DNA of 64,000 nucleotides from Antrihabitans auranticaus (lineage in GTDB: Bacteria; Actinomycetota; Actinomycetes; Mycobacteriales; Mycobacteriaceae): the NCBI RefSeq assembly GCF_016481275.1, contig NZ_JAEMNW010000008.1, positions 123,379 through 187,378 of the forward strand, in the 5' to 3' direction. Below are positions 36,570 through 48,889 of this stretch, piece by piece (the stretch's first letter is position 1; the number at the start of each line of letters is the position of its first letter). The position numbers and the translations under genes were made by a program. The notes under the pieces were generated by a model. It was not told the DNA's origin. It made no database searches and saw only the letters and a program-made list of their open reading frames with translations.

Positions 36570-37289
36570 CTAATTCATCGGCAAAGGCTGGGCGCCGCGC
36601 TGCGTGATCATCTCGGTGATCTGCGCGGATTCCTTGTCCTGCGTCGCCAGCATCGCACGGGCCAGATTGCGGACCGCGTCGACTTCGGCGTGGTCCGCCG
36701 CGTAGGCGAGCATCGATGCCCCGCCCTGGTGGTGCCGCAGCATCAATTGCAGGAACAGCGTGTCGAACGCCGGGCCCTGCGCCTGCCGTAACGCCTTGAG
36801 TTCCTCGTCGCTGGCCATGCCGGGCATCTTGTCGACCGGTCCGGAGTGGCTGCCCATGTCCATGCCGGGCATGTCGTGGCCGTGGTCGGAGTCGGTCATC
36901 CAGGCCATGTAACCCTCGCCCGGCGGCGGCAGGAGCGGCTTCTCCCACAGCGTCAACAGCCCCTGCATCTCGCCGATCTGCGTTTGCTGCGTCGTCAGGA
37001 TGTCGAACGCCAGCGATTGCACGGCGGGATCGGTTGCGCCCTTCAGCGCGTACGTAGCCATCGTGACCGCCTGGATGTGGTGGACGGTCATGTCTTGGAG
37101 GAAGCCGACATCGACCGAATCGTCGGCCGGTGTCGGTGTCTCCTTGTCCTCCAGCGGAATACGCGCCAGAAAGCCGATCGCGAAGCCCAGCAGAACGGCC
37201 GCAACGAGCCCCAGCACGGTCAGCGTCGTGCGCTGGCTGCGCCGAGCCGGCTCGGTCTCCTCGATCGCGGCAACGTCGTCGGCAGTCAT
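36570..37289 (-). CDS. DUF305 membrane-anchored protein
   Basis: A 239-residue protein: a membrane helix (TVLGLVAAVLLGFAIGFLA) and two ferritin-like DUF305 helix pairs. The paired HH/H motifs are in FLQDMTVHHIQAVTMA and LFLQLMLRHHQGGASML. A Met/His-rich segment (DHGHDMPGMDMGSHSG) between them could bind copper or another soft metal. The ATG overlaps the TGA of the DUF3105 gene. It probably acts outside the membrane in metal handling, though the family has no proven reaction. Confidence 0.85.
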   Translation of the reverse strand: MTADDVAAIEETEPARRSQRTTLTVLGLVAAVLLGFAIGFLARIPLEDKETPTPADDSVDVGFLQDMTVHHIQAVTMATYALKGATDPAVQSLAFDILTTQQTQIGEMQGLLTLWEKPLLPPPGEGYMAWMTDSDHGHDMPGMDMGSHSGPVDKMPGMASDEELKALRQAQGPAFDTLFLQLMLRHHQGGASMLAYAADHAEVDAVRNLARAMLATQDKESAQITEMITQRGAQPLPMN

Positions 37290-38281
37290 CACTGCGGCGG
37301 TGCTGGGACGGCCGGGGGAGCGTTCGGGTCGAGTGCAGGCGGGGCATCGCCACCCGGCGGGACGACGGGCGCATTGGGATCGCCAGGCAGACCCGGGAGG
37401 CCCGGAATACTCGGATCGCCCGGAAGCCCTGGCATCCCCGGGATGCCCGGCTGCTCGATCGGATCAGGCTGCAGGTTCGGGTCGTCGGGCTGAACGGCAT
37501 CGGCCGGCAGCGGGGACGTATCGAACGGCGGCGGGTTGTCCGGATCGAAGGCGCCCGGGGAAGCGTCGCAGCTCGCGCGCTTCTCAGGGAACAGGAACGA
37601 GTCCTCGTACGGGTTCTGGCGTAGCGCGGCGATGAATTGGCCGATCCGGCGGTCGTCGGCGTTGTCGATCTTCAGCTGATGGCCCCAGGCCTGCAGCGAG
37701 ATCGGCGAATCCTGGCCGGGATAGGGCGACATGAACGTGTAGGGCTTGCCGTCGACGAACTTGTCGCCCAGCGTCTCGATCGTCTCGCTGTCGACCTTGT
37801 CCGGGTTGTACGTGATCCAGACAGCACCGTGCTCGAGCGAGTGCACAGCGTTCTCGGTTCGGATGGCGGTCGGGTAGACGAAGCCGTTGCAGGCTGCCCA
37901 GACCTGGTCGTGCGGTCCGCCGATCGGCGGCGTCTGCTTATATGCGACGCGCTGACCAGGCTGGATGTGCAGCGAACCCTTGAACTCGAGGCGTTCGACG
38001 CCGTCGATGCCAGTCGAGGGATCGATGTTTTCAGCGGTCGGGCTGAAGCGCTCCGCGTCCCGCTTCTCGAGATACTTCGGGAAGATGTTCCAGGCCAGAA
38101 GTCCGATGAGGGCGACGACCACAGCGACCGCGCCCACCGTCATCCATGGAATCTGGCGAGTCTTCGGCAGGCCCTTCCCGGCAGGTACACCTTTTTTCTT
38201 CTTGGTGGCAGCCTTGATGGCTTTGGCTGACTTGGCCCCGGTCTTGCTCACGGGGCTGCGACTGTCGGAACCGCTCGGCAT
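37289..38281 (-). CDS. DUF3105 membrane protein with collagen-like Pro/Gly tail
   Basis: A 330-residue protein: a Lys-rich cytoplasmic start (KAIKAATKKKKG), one membrane helix (WMTVGAVAVVVALIGLLAWNI), the DUF3105 domain (YKQTPPIGGPHDQVWAACNGFVY through VHSLEHGAVWITYNPD) and a Pro-rich tail with G-x-P triplets (GIPGMPGLPGDP). Conserved His and Cys residues could bind metal. It is cotranscribed with the DUF305 gene, a pairing common in actinobacteria. Confidence 0.83.
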   Translation of the reverse strand: MPSGSDSRSPVSKTGAKSAKAIKAATKKKKGVPAGKGLPKTRQIPWMTVGAVAVVVALIGLLAWNIFPKYLEKRDAERFSPTAENIDPSTGIDGVERLEFKGSLHIQPGQRVAYKQTPPIGGPHDQVWAACNGFVYPTAIRTENAVHSLEHGAVWITYNPDKVDSETIETLGDKFVDGKPYTFMSPYPGQDSPISLQAWGHQLKIDNADDRRIGQFIAALRQNPYEDSFLFPEKRASCDASPGAFDPDNPPPFDTSPLPADAVQPDDPNLQPDPIEQPGIPGMPGLPGDPSIPGLPGLPGDPNAPVVPPGGDAPPALDPNAPPAVPAPPQ

Positions 38282-38444
38282 TGCTCGATTGCTCTTTCGC
38301 CGTATGGACAAGGTGCTCGTGGTGCTTGCAGGTGCGCGCGACTACCCACAACCCTGCGCAGCCGCCACCCACTCTACGGGTGACCGATTCGGGAGGTCGG
38401 TCGCGCGGGATCGATCCGGGTAGGGCGTCCGACCTTGCAGACCA

Positions 38445-38450
38445 TAGGAT
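38445..38450 (+). promoter_or_regulatory. -10 element for a leaderless argS transcript
   Basis: TAGGAT ends eight bases before the GTG start of argS, the distance expected from a -10 box to the transcription start, and no Shine-Dalgarno is present. This suggests a leaderless mRNA. A matching -35 at proper spacing is not obvious. Confidence 0.35.
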
Positions 38451-38458
38451 AGACACCT

Positions 38459-40111
38459 GTGACTCCTGCCGACCTTGCCGAACTCCTTCGTGGTACTGCT
38501 GCGAAGGTGCTTGCCGAGCGAGGCCTCGATCCGTCAGTGCTCCCGGTTGAGCTGAAAGTCGAGCGCCCGCGAAACCCCGAGCACGGTGACTACGCGTCGA
38601 ACATTGCCATGCAGGTCGGGAAAAAGGCAGGCGTGACGCCGCGCGATTTCGCGGGTTGGCTCGCTACCGCGCTTGCCGAAACCGAGGGCATTGCGTCGGC
38701 CGACATCGCCGGTCCCGGCTTTCTGAACATTCGCCTCGATGCGTCCGCGCAGGGTGCGATTCTCTCGAAGGTGCTCGAGGAGCGCGAACGCTACGGCTAC
38801 GCGACGGACCTCGCCGGCACGTCGATCAACCTCGAATTCGTGTCCGCGAACCCGACGGGCCCGATCCACCTGGGTGGAACTCGTTGGGCCGCAGTCGGAG
38901 ACGCGCTGGGCCGGATACTGGCCTCGCAAGGCGCCGACGTCACCCGCGAGTACTACTTCAATGACCACGGTGCGCAGATCGACCGGTTTGCGGACTCGCT
39001 GCGGGCTTCCGCGAAGGGCGAGCCGACACCGGAAAACGGATACGCCGGCGCCTACATCGGTGAAATCGCGTCGGCCGTCGTCGCTGCGAATCCCGATGTG
39101 CTGTCGTTGTCCGACGACACGCAGCGCGAGACTTTTCGCGCGGTCGGCGTCGAGTTGATGTTCGCCCATATCAAGGCGACGCTCCATGATTTCGGCACCG
39201 ACTTCGACGTGTTCACCAACGAGAGTTCGATGTTCGCATCCGGCGCCGTCGACCGGGCGGTCGAGAAGCTGAAAGCAGAGGGCAGTCTGTACGAGGCCGA
39301 GGGCGCTTGGTGGCTGCGGACGACCGACTTCGGCGACGACAAGGATCGCGTCGTCATCAAAAGTGACGGAAGTTCGGCCTACGTAGCCGGTGACATCGCC
39401 TACTACCTCGACAAGCGTGAGCGCGGCGCCGACCTGTGCGTCTACATGCTGGGTGCCGACCACCACGGCTATATCGGTCGGCTCAAGGCCGTCGCCGCCG
39501 CGTTGGGCGACGATCCCGCATCGGTCGAGGTGTTGATCGGTCAGATGGTCAACCTGGTCCGCGACGGCGTCGCGGTCAAGATGAGCAAGCGCGCGGGCAC
39601 CGTCATCACCCTCGACGACCTCGTCGAGGCGATCGGCATCGACGCGTCCAGATACGCGCTCGTGCGCTCTTCGGTCAATACGAGCATCGACATCGACCTC
39701 GAGTTGTGGACCAAGCAGAACGACGAGAACCCCGTCCTTTATGTGCAGTACGCCCACGCGCGACTGCGGTCGCTCGCGCGCAATGCCGTCGATCTCGGCG
39801 TGAGCATCGACAACCCGGACTTCGGTCTGCTCACCACCCCCCACGAAGGCGACCTCATCCGTACGATCGGCGAGTACGCGCGCGTTGTGGCGAGTGCCGC
39901 GAATCTGCGTGAGCCGCATCGGGTCGCGCGGTATCTCGAGGATCTCGCGGGTACCTATCACCGGTTCTATGGCGCATGTCGTGTGCTGCCGATGGGAGAC
40001 GAAGTGCCGAACGAACTGCACACGGCACGGCTGGCGTTGTGTGACGCCACCCGCCAGGTGCTCGCGAACGGACTCGCGTTGCTGGGCGTCAGTGCGCCGG
40101 AGCGCATGTGA
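38459..40111 (+). CDS. argS: Arginyl-tRNA synthetase
   Basis: A 550-residue class I synthetase charging tRNA-Arg. The N-terminal additional domain comes first, then the HIGH-type motif in [18 protein letters not shown], the KMSKR loop ([10 protein letters not shown]) and the DALR anticodon-binding domain at the C terminus. It heads the lysine/threonine gene cluster, as in Mycobacterium and Corynebacterium; its stop overlaps lysA (GTGA). A tRNA-Arg gene lies 2 kb upstream. Confidence 0.95.
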   Translation: MTPADLAELLRGTAAKVLAERGLDPSVLPVELKVERPRNPEHGDYASNIAMQVGKKAGVTPRDFAGWLATALAETEGIASADIAGPGFLNIRLDASAQGAILSKVLEERERYGYATDLAGTSINLEFVSANPTGPIHLGGTRWAAVGDALGRILASQGADVTREYYFNDHGAQIDRFADSLRASAKGEPTPENGYAGAYIGEIASAVVAANPDVLSLSDDTQRETFRAVGVELMFAHIKATLHDFGTDFDVFTNESSMFASGAVDRAVEKLKAEGSLYEAEGAWWLRTTDFGDDKDRVVIKSDGSSAYVAGDIAYYLDKRERGADLCVYMLGADHHGYIGRLKAVAAALGDDPASVEVLIGQMVNLVRDGVAVKMSKRAGTVITLDDLVEAIGIDASRYALVRSSVNTSIDIDLELWTKQNDENPVLYVQYAHARLRSLARNAVDLGVSIDNPDFGLLTTPHEGDLIRTIGEYARVVASAANLREPHRVARYLEDLAGTYHRFYGACRVLPMGDEVPNELHTARLALCDATRQVLANGLALLGVSAPERM

Positions 40112-41529
40112 GCGCGCATCCAGCGGGACCCCGCCACGCCGAAGTCGCCCATGCGCCAAACCTTTCCGAGCGTCCGGCGACAACCGCCGAGCTGACTGCC
40201 CTACCCGCGCACGTGTACCCGCGGGGTGCCGAACGGGGGACAGACGGAGTCGTCACGCTCGCGGGTGTCTCGGTGCTCGACCTCGCGACCCAGTACGGCA
40301 CGCCGCTCTTCGTGATCGACGAGGCGGACTTCCGCTCCCGCTGCCGCGACATCGTGGACGCGTTCGGCCCGAAGGCTCGAATTCATTACGCGTCCAAGGC
40401 CTTTCTGTGTAGCGAGATAGCGCGCTGGGTTGCCGACGAGGGTCTGTCGCTCGACGTCTGCTCCGGCGGCGAACTTGCGGTCGCACTGCACGGCGGGTTC
40501 CCCGCGGCACGAATTGCGATGCACGGCAACAACAAATCGATCGCCGAGTTGGAGGCCGGCATTCGGGCCGGTGTCGGGCACATCGTCCTCGACTCACTGA
40601 TCGAGATCGAACGCCTCGACGAGATTGCCGGTCGCGCAGGGATCGTTCAGGACGTGCTCGTCCGCGTAACGGTCGGCGTCGAGGCCCACACACACGAATT
40701 CATCTCCACCGCACACGAAGATCAGAAGTTCGGCTTCTCGCTGGCCGGCGGCGATGCGCTCACCGCTGTTCGCCGGGTGTTCGAGACCGCAAACCTGCGC
40801 TTGGTCGGTCTGCACAGCCATATCGGTTCGCAAATCTTCGACGTCGACGGCTTCGAGATCGCCGCGCGGCGCGTCATCGGATTGCTGCGCGATGTCGTCG
40901 CGGAATTCGGCGTCGAGAAGACCGCGCAGATCGCTGTCATCGACCTCGGTGGTGGTTTGGGCATTTCCTATGTGCCGAGCGACGATCCGCCGCCGATGAG
41001 CGAACTCGCAGCCAAACTCAGAGCAATCGTCGCGACCGAATCGGCTGCAGTCGGGCTGCCCGAGCCGATCCTGGCGGTCGAGCCGGGGCGTGCCATCGCC
41101 GGGCCGGGTACCGTCACCCTGTACCAGGTCGGCACCATCAAAGATGTTGCGCTGGGCTCGAATACGAGTCGGCGCTACGTCAGTGTCGACGGCGGCATGA
41201 GCGACAACATTCGCACCTCGCTCTATCAAGCCGAATACGACTGCCGGTTGGTCTCCCGCGATAGCACCGCCACACCGGTTGTCGCGCGCGTCGTAGGGAA
41301 GCACTGCGAGAGTGGCGATGTCGTGATTCGCGATACGTGGATGCCCGAGGACGTCGGACCTGGCGACCTGCTGGCCGTCGCCGCGACGGGCGCGTATTGC
41401 TACTCGATGTCGAGCCGCTACAACTTGCTGCCGCGCCCCGCGGTCGTCGCCGTACGAGACGGCAAGGCTCGCTTGATTCTTCGCAGGGAGACAGTGGAAG
41501 ACCTGCTCAGCCTGGAGGTGACGGAATGA
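40108..41529 (+). CDS. lysA: Diaminopimelate decarboxylase
   Basis: A 473-residue fold type III PLP enzyme converting meso-diaminopimelate to lysine, the last step of lysine synthesis. The PLP Lys is in [10 protein letters not shown], the phosphate-binding glycine loop is [10 protein letters not shown], and the second-subunit catalytic Cys region is [12 protein letters not shown]. An N-terminal extension of about 35 residues is normal for the actinobacterial form. Start and stop overlap argS and hom by 4 bases. Confidence 0.95.
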   Translation: MSAHPAGPRHAEVAHAPNLSERPATTAELTALPAHVYPRGAERGTDGVVTLAGVSVLDLATQYGTPLFVIDEADFRSRCRDIVDAFGPKARIHYASKAFLCSEIARWVADEGLSLDVCSGGELAVALHGGFPAARIAMHGNNKSIAELEAGIRAGVGHIVLDSLIEIERLDEIAGRAGIVQDVLVRVTVGVEAHTHEFISTAHEDQKFGFSLAGGDALTAVRRVFETANLRLVGLHSHIGSQIFDVDGFEIAARRVIGLLRDVVAEFGVEKTAQIAVIDLGGGLGISYVPSDDPPPMSELAAKLRAIVATESAAVGLPEPILAVEPGRAIAGPGTVTLYQVGTIKDVALGSNTSRRYVSVDGGMSDNIRTSLYQAEYDCRLVSRDSTATPVVARVVGKHCESGDVVIRDTWMPEDVGPGDLLAVAATGAYCYSMSSRYNLLPRPAVVAVRDGKARLILRRETVEDLLSLEVTE

Positions 41530-42850
41530 CAAGCATCTCGATGAATGCACGGACCGCGGATCAGCCGATCGGAATCGCTGTCCTCGGTATGGGCAACGTC
41601 GGCACCGAGGTCGTGCGGATTCTGCGCGACAACGCGGAGGATCTGCGCGCCCGCGTCGGTGCTCCGGTGGTACTGCGAGGAATTGCGGTGCGCCGCAAAG
41701 ACATCGACCGCGGCGTCCCGGAAGAGTTGCTGACGACCGACGCCGCCGCACTTGTCGCACGCGACGACGTGGACATCGTCGTAGAGGTGATCGGTGGTAT
41801 CGACCAGCCGCGCTCGCTGATCCTGTCGGCACTGAACTCGGGTAAGTCTGTCGTCACTGCGAACAAGGCGCTGCTTGCCGACTACACGGGCGAACTCGCC
41901 GAGGCAGCCGAACGCAATCGCGCGGACCTCTACTTCGAGGCGGCCGTCGCCGGTGCCATCCCCGTCGTGCGCCCGTTGATGCAGTCGCTCGCGGGTGACC
42001 GCGTGAACCGCGTCGCCGGAATCGTCAATGGCACAACGAATTACATCCTGTCGGCAATGGCCGAGACCGGTGCCGACTACGCGGAGTCGCTGGCTCAGGC
42101 GGGCATCCTCGGATACGCGGAAGCCGATCCGACCGCGGACGTCGAGGGCTACGACGCGGCAGCGAAGGCAGCAATTCTTGCCTCGCTGGCGTTCCACACT
42201 CGCGTCACTGCCGCCGATGTCTACCGCGAGGGCATTTCCAAGGTGTCCGCGGAAGACATGACGACGGCAGCGGCTGTCGGCTGCGTCGTGAAACTTCTCG
42301 CGCTGTGTGAGCGCGTCGTCGACGAGGACGGCAAGGAGCGGATCTCGGTCCGCGTTCATCCCTCACTCGTTCCACTGAAGCACCCGCTGGCTTCGGTGAA
42401 CGGGGCGTTCAACGCGGTTGTCGTCGAAGCAGATGCCGCCGGTCGGCTGATGTTCTATGGTCAGGGCGCCGGTGGCGCACCGACCGCGTCCGCCGTGATG
42501 GGCGATCTCGTCATGGCGGCACGCAACAAGTTCTACGGTGGTCGCGGACCGGGCGAATCGACGTACGCGAAGTTGCCGATCGCACCGATCGGCGACACGC
42601 CGACGCGTTACCACGTGAATATGCAGGTAGCGGATCGACCGGGTGTGCTGGCTGGAGTCGCGGCAGAGTTCGCCAAACGCGGCATCAGTATCTCGACGGT
42701 TCGGCAGGAAGGCGCGGGTGAGGGGGCGCGACTGGTCGTGGTCACCCACATTGCCAAGGACTCCGCGCTCGCCGAAACCGTTGCAGCGCTGTCGGAATTG
42801 GAATTCGAGGTCGTCGTGAAAAGCGTACTGAGACTGGAAGGCAACGGAGA

Positions 42851-42854
<4 letters not shown>
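41526..42854 (+). CDS. hom: Homoserine dehydrogenase
   Basis: A 442-residue NAD(P)-dependent enzyme reducing aspartate semialdehyde to homoserine. The Rossmann motif is [12 protein letters not shown], the catalytic domain has [12 protein letters not shown] and [20 protein letters not shown], and a C-terminal ACT domain ([21 protein letters not shown]) allows feedback by threonine. It overlaps lysA and thrC as ATGA at both ends. Confidence 0.95.
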
Positions 42855-44891
<2,037 letters not shown>

Positions 44892-44922
44892 CGGTCGTAC
44901 GACTCGCCGGGCCACCCAGTTG

Positions 44923-45220
44923 TTGCCGAGCATCGGGTACCGGGCTATTCTGAGCACTGTCCGTACATCGTGCGCTTCAGACGCCGGTGCTTCACCAGGG
45001 CAATCACACCAGCCATACGATCCATTTGGGAAGTTCCAAGTTCTCCATAGCGTTGGGATCGCGCGACTGGGATGATCTCTCGCACCCTCGCTGCGGTGGT
45101 GGATGGCTACCGGTCGAAAGGCCTGCACGTACGGCGCACATCCGAGTCCAGCTCGATAGCTGGGCGGCGGGACGAACCCTCGACTCATGCGACCGCAAGC
45201 GAGGGAAGGAAAGGACTTCC
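44923..45220 (+). promoter_or_regulatory. rho promoter and about 260-base untranslated leader
   Basis: TTGCCG (44923-44928) and TATTCT (44946-44951) are separated by exactly 17 bases, a good vegetative promoter. Transcription from about 44958 gives a leader of about 260 bases before the GTG at 45221. In-frame open codons run back to 44987, but without coding character or ribosome site. Long rho leaders commonly mediate autoregulation by Rho-dependent attenuation; that applies here by inference. Confidence 0.55.
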
Positions 45221-47302
45221 GTGACCGATACGGACCTGTTCACCACGCCTGTTGCCGATTCTGGGACCGATTCTCCGGTCAGCCAGGCGAGCGAATCACA
45301 AACTTCACACACAACACCGGCCGCGCGATCGGCCGAGGCGCCGCGAGGCGGCGGATTGGCTGGAATGTTACTACCTCAATTGCGCGCTCTGGCCGCTGAA
45401 CTGGGCATTCGCGGTACCTCCGGTATGCGAAAAGGCGACTTGATCGGTGCGATCAACGATCGCCAGACCTCGTCGGCCCCCGCGAAGGCTCCCGCAGCGA
45501 AGGGTGCAGTCGTAGAGGCTGCCCCGAAGACCGAGGCTCCGAAGGCCGACGCACCCGCGGCCGACACTGCGGGAGATGCCGGCGAGCGGACCGAAACCGA
45601 CCGCGGCCGCGATCAGCAGGGCGGCGGCAGGAATCGGCAGCGACGTGGCGCGTCCCGGCAGGCAGGGTCGCCTGAACAGGGCGAATCCACGAACGGAACC
45701 GAGCCCGCGGCCGACTCGCGCCAGGCCGAAGCTACGCGGACCGAGGAAGAGACCGCCAAGCCCGACCAGGCCGGCGACCGGCCCGCGCAGGAGAACCAGG
45801 GTGGCGACCGTGGCCGTCGCGAACGCGGCAACCAGGGCGAACGTAACCAGGGCGAACGTAACCAGGGCGAACGCAATCAAGGCGAACGCAATCAGGGCGG
45901 TAACCAGCAGGGTGAGCGCACCCAGGGTGGCGACCGTAACCAGGGTGACCGGAATCAGAACCGGAATCAGAACAACAACCAGGCCGGAAACAACGGCCCG
46001 CGCAACGACAACCGCAACAACGACAACCGCGACGACGACGAAGACGGTCGCGGCGGTCGGCGCGGTCGTCGGTTCCGCGAGCGGCGTCGTGGCCGCGATC
46101 GTGGCGAAGCGGGTCCGGGCGATACCGGTCGCGAACCGGAAATCCGCGAGGACGACGTTCTCCAGCCGGTAGCGGGCATCCTCGACGTGCTCGACAACTA
46201 CGCCTTCGTGCGCACGTCCGGCTATCTCGCCGGCCCGAACGACGTCTACGTGTCGATGAACCTGGTCCGCAAGAACGGGCTACGTCGTGGTGACGCCATC
46301 ACCGGTGCGGTCCGCGCCGCGCGTGAGGGCGAGCAGAACAACCAGCGCCAGAAGTTCGATCCGCTGGTGCGCTTGGACACGGTCAACGGCGGTGAGGTCG
46401 ATGCTGCCAAGCGTCGTCCGGAGTTCCAGAAGCTCACGCCGCTGTACCCGAATCAGCGACTGCGCCTCGAGACCCAGCAGAACAAGCTGACGACTCGCGT
46501 CATCGACCTGATCATGCCGATCGGCAAGGGGCAGCGCGCACTGATCGTTTCGCCGCCGAAGGCCGGTAAGACGACGATCATGCAGGACATCGCCAACGCG
46601 ATCGCCATCAACAACCCTGAGTGCTACCTCATGGTCGTGCTGGTCGACGAGCGTCCTGAGGAAGTCACCGACATGCAGCGATCGGTGAAGGGCGAGGTCA
46701 TCGCCTCGACGTTCGACCGGCCGCCGTCAGACCACACGTCGGTCGCCGAGCTCGCAATCGAGCGGGCGAAGCGTCTGGTCGAGATGGGCAAAGACGTCGT
46801 CGTGCTGCTCGACTCGATCACTCGTCTGGGCCGCGCGTACAACAACTCGTCGCCTGCTTCCGGCCGAATCCTTTCCGGTGGTGTCGACTCGACCGCGCTG
46901 TACCCGCCGAAGCGATTCCTCGGTGCCGCCCGAAACATCGAGAACGGTGGATCGCTGACGATCATCGCAACCGCGATGGTCGAGACCGGTTCCACCGGCG
47001 ACACCGTGATCTTCGAGGAGTTCAAGGGCACCGGCAACGCCGAGCTCAAGCTCGATCGCAAGATCGCAGAGCGTCGCGTCTTCCCGGCCGTCGACATCAA
47101 CCCGTCGGGTACTCGCAAGGACGAGCTGCTCATGAGCCCCGACGAGGCTGCGGTGCTGCACAAGCTGCGTCGTGTCCTTTCCGGACTCGACTCGCACCAG
47201 GCGATCGACCTCGTCATCGACCGGTTGAAGAAGTCGCGCAACAACCTCGAATTCTTGATGCAGGTCTCCAAGACTGCGCCGGGAGCTGCGGGCGAGGATT
47301 AA
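45221..47302 (+). CDS. rho: Transcription termination factor Rho with long disordered insert
   Basis: A 693-residue ATP-driven RNA helicase. The N-terminal SAP-like helices (LLPQLRALAAELGIRGTSGMRKGDLIGAI) are followed by about 210 residues of Gln/Asn/Arg/Gly-rich disordered sequence (about 85-300), the RNA-binding cold-shock domain (VAGILDVLDNYAFVR) and the ATPase with P-loop PPKAGKTT (about residue 445), the Q-loop region and the R-loop. E. coli Rho has 419 residues; the excess is the insert, typical of actinobacteria but here with perfect NQGER repeats. GTG start with AAGGA upstream. Confidence 0.95.
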   Translation: MTDTDLFTTPVADSGTDSPVSQASESQTSHTTPAARSAEAPRGGGLAGMLLPQLRALAAELGIRGTSGMRKGDLIGAINDRQTSSAPAKAPAAKGAVVEAAPKTEAPKADAPAADTAGDAGERTETDRGRDQQGGGRNRQRRGASRQAGSPEQGESTNGTEPAADSRQAEATRTEEETAKPDQAGDRPAQENQGGDRGRRERGNQGERNQGERNQGERNQGERNQGGNQQGERTQGGDRNQGDRNQNRNQNNNQAGNNGPRNDNRNNDNRDDDEDGRGGRRGRRFRERRRGRDRGEAGPGDTGREPEIREDDVLQPVAGILDVLDNYAFVRTSGYLAGPNDVYVSMNLVRKNGLRRGDAITGAVRAAREGEQNNQRQKFDPLVRLDTVNGGEVDAAKRRPEFQKLTPLYPNQRLRLETQQNKLTTRVIDLIMPIGKGQRALIVSPPKAGKTTIMQDIANAIAINNPECYLMVVLVDERPEEVTDMQRSVKGEVIASTFDRPPSDHTSVAELAIERAKRLVEMGKDVVVLLDSITRLGRAYNNSSPASGRILSGGVDSTALYPPKRFLGAARNIENGGSLTIIATAMVETGSTGDTVIFEEFKGTGNAELKLDRKIAERRVFPAVDINPSGTRKDELLMSPDEAAVLHKLRRVLSGLDSHQAIDLVIDRLKKSRNNLEFLMQVSKTAPGAAGED
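45830..45889 (+). repeat. Four tandem 15-base NQGER codon repeats inside rho
   Basis: Four consecutive 15-base units each encode Asn-Gln-Gly-Glu-Arg; the first two are identical at the DNA level and the others differ only at wobble positions. Degenerate NQGG/NQQGER units follow. This is recent slippage-type expansion within the disordered insert, so length may vary between strains. Confidence 0.85.
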
Positions 47303-47470
47303 CCCTCGTTTGCTCAGGAACAAACCAGACCATGTCGTCGTTGTAGCGACCGTGGCCTAGTGGATTAGCAGGTCAAGGGGCCGCTCTGGCATACTGAGCG
47401 GTCGAAGTCCGGTTCCGGTTCACGTCTTCGAACGGCGAAGGCGACCCGGCGACCAATGTGAGAGGACACC

Positions 47471-47698
47471 ATGAAGGCAGGAATTCACCCCAACTACGTA
47501 GCGACCACGGTCGTGTGCGGTTGTGGAAATACGTTCGAGACGCGCAGCACGAAGGAATCTGGCCAGATTCACGTCGAGGTCTGCTCGCAGTGCCACCCGT
47601 TCTACACCGGCAAGCAGAAGATCCTCGATACCGGCGGTCGCGTTGCCCGCTTCGAGGCTCGCTACGGCAAGCGTGCCGGCAAGAAGGCAGACGCTTAG
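47471..47698 (+). CDS. rpmE: 50S ribosomal protein L31, zinc-binding form
   Basis: A 75-residue L31 that keeps the zinc cysteines (CGCG near residues 16-19 and CSQC near 38-41), so it is the C-plus type used when zinc is sufficient. AGAGGAC precedes the ATG. It follows rho after 168 bases that contain a hairpin (47379-47403) but no gene. A strong terminator follows directly. Confidence 0.95.
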   Translation: MKAGIHPNYVATTVVCGCGNTFETRSTKESGQIHVEVCSQCHPFYTGKQKILDTGGRVARFEARYGKRAGKKADA

Positions 47699-47705
47699 CT
47701 TCTCC

Positions 47706-47752
47706 GCCGACGCCCGTCCTGTGTTCCTAACAGGTCGGGCGTCGGCTTTTTT
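47706..47752 (+). terminator. Rho-independent terminator after rpmE
   Basis: An 11-base perfect stem, GCCGACGCCCG (47706-47716) with CGGGCGTCGGC (47736-47746), which extends further with partial pairing, followed by TTTTTT. This is the clearest intrinsic terminator in the window and separates rpmE from prfA. Confidence 0.9.
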
Positions 47753-47791
47753 GTGGGTTTTTGTATTTGCCACACCCGGAGGAGCACACCA

Positions 47792-48871
47792 ATGGCCCGT
47801 ACGACGCAGGCCTCGGCCATCGACGACATTCTCGCCGAGCACGCGAGTCTCGAACTGCAGCTGGCGGATCCTGCGCTGCACAACGATCCCGGCGCTGCGC
47901 GACGCGTCGGAAAGCGTTTCTCCCAGCTCGCGCCGATCATGTCGACGTACACCAAGCTGCAGTCCGCGCGCGACGACCTCGAGGCCGCAAAGGAACTCGC
48001 GGCCGACGACTCGAGTTTCGCAGCGGAGATCCCGGACCTAGAGGCAACCGTCGAGGAACTCGATCAGGCGCTGACGGACCTGCTTGCCCCGCGCGATCCA
48101 CATGATGGCGACGATGTCGTGCTCGAAGTGAAATCGGGGGAGGGCGGCGAGGAATCGGCGCTCTTTGCCGCAGATCTCGCTCGCATGTACATCCGCTATG
48201 CCGAACGGTACGGCTGGCGTGTCGAGGTTCTCGATGCGAACATCTCCGACCTCGGCGGGTACAAGGACGCCACGCTGTCGATCAAAGCCAAGAATCCGGA
48301 GCGAGACGGCGTCTGGTCGCGCCTGAAGTTCGAGGGCGGGGTTCATCGGGTCCAGCGCGTCCCGGTGACGGAGTCGCAAGGTCGCGTGCACACATCGGCC
48401 GCTGGCGTGCTGATTTATCCGGAGCCCGAAGAGGCCGAAGAAGTCCAGATCGACGAAACCGATCTGCGCATCGACGTATACCGGTCGTCGGGCAAGGGCG
48501 GACAGGGCGTGAACACGACCGATTCCGCGGTGCGGATCACGCACCTACCCACCGGAATCGTCGTGACCTGCCAGAACGAACGCTCACAGCTCCAGAACAA
48601 GGCGCGAGCGATGCAGGTTCTCGCCGCGCGACTGCAAGCCGCCGCTGAGGAAGCTGCGGATGCGGAGGCGTCGGCTGGCCGCGCGAGTCAGGTCCGGACC
48701 GTCGACCGCTCGGAGCGAATTCGCACGTACAACTTCCCGGAGAATCGCATCACCGATCACCGGATCGGCTTCAAGGCGCACAATCTCGACGCTGTTCTGG
48801 ACGGCGACATGGGCGCATTGCTCGACGCGTTGACGAAGGCAGACAGGGAAGCTCGCTTGGCTGTCGAGTGA
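47792..48871 (+). CDS. prfA: Peptide chain release factor 1
   Basis: A 359-residue release factor for UAA and UAG. It has the RF1-type PVT tripeptide in [17 protein letters not shown] and the peptidyl-hydrolysis GGQ in [22 protein letters not shown] lies nine bases before the ATG. The Gln of GGQ is the target of PrmC, encoded 19 bases downstream. Confidence 0.95.
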   Translation: MARTTQASAIDDILAEHASLELQLADPALHNDPGAARRVGKRFSQLAPIMSTYTKLQSARDDLEAAKELAADDSSFAAEIPDLEATVEELDQALTDLLAPRDPHDGDDVVLEVKSGEGGEESALFAADLARMYIRYAERYGWRVEVLDANISDLGGYKDATLSIKAKNPERDGVWSRLKFEGGVHRVQRVPVTESQGRVHTSAAGVLIYPEPEEAEEVQIDETDLRIDVYRSSGKGGQGVNTTDSAVRITHLPTGIVVTCQNERSQLQNKARAMQVLAARLQAAAEEAADAEASAGRASQVRTVDRSERIRTYNFPENRITDHRIGFKAHNLDAVLDGDMGALLDALTKADREARLAVE

Positions 48872-48889
48872 GCGTGGCAGGCTGTACCT

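Noticed and set aside
47341..47420. A tRNA-like stretch between rho and rpmE (GGCCTAGTGGATTAGCAGG, later GGTTCCGG)
   Set aside because: No acceptor stem or proper T-loop can be paired; it is better explained as leader DNA with a hairpin at 47379-47403.
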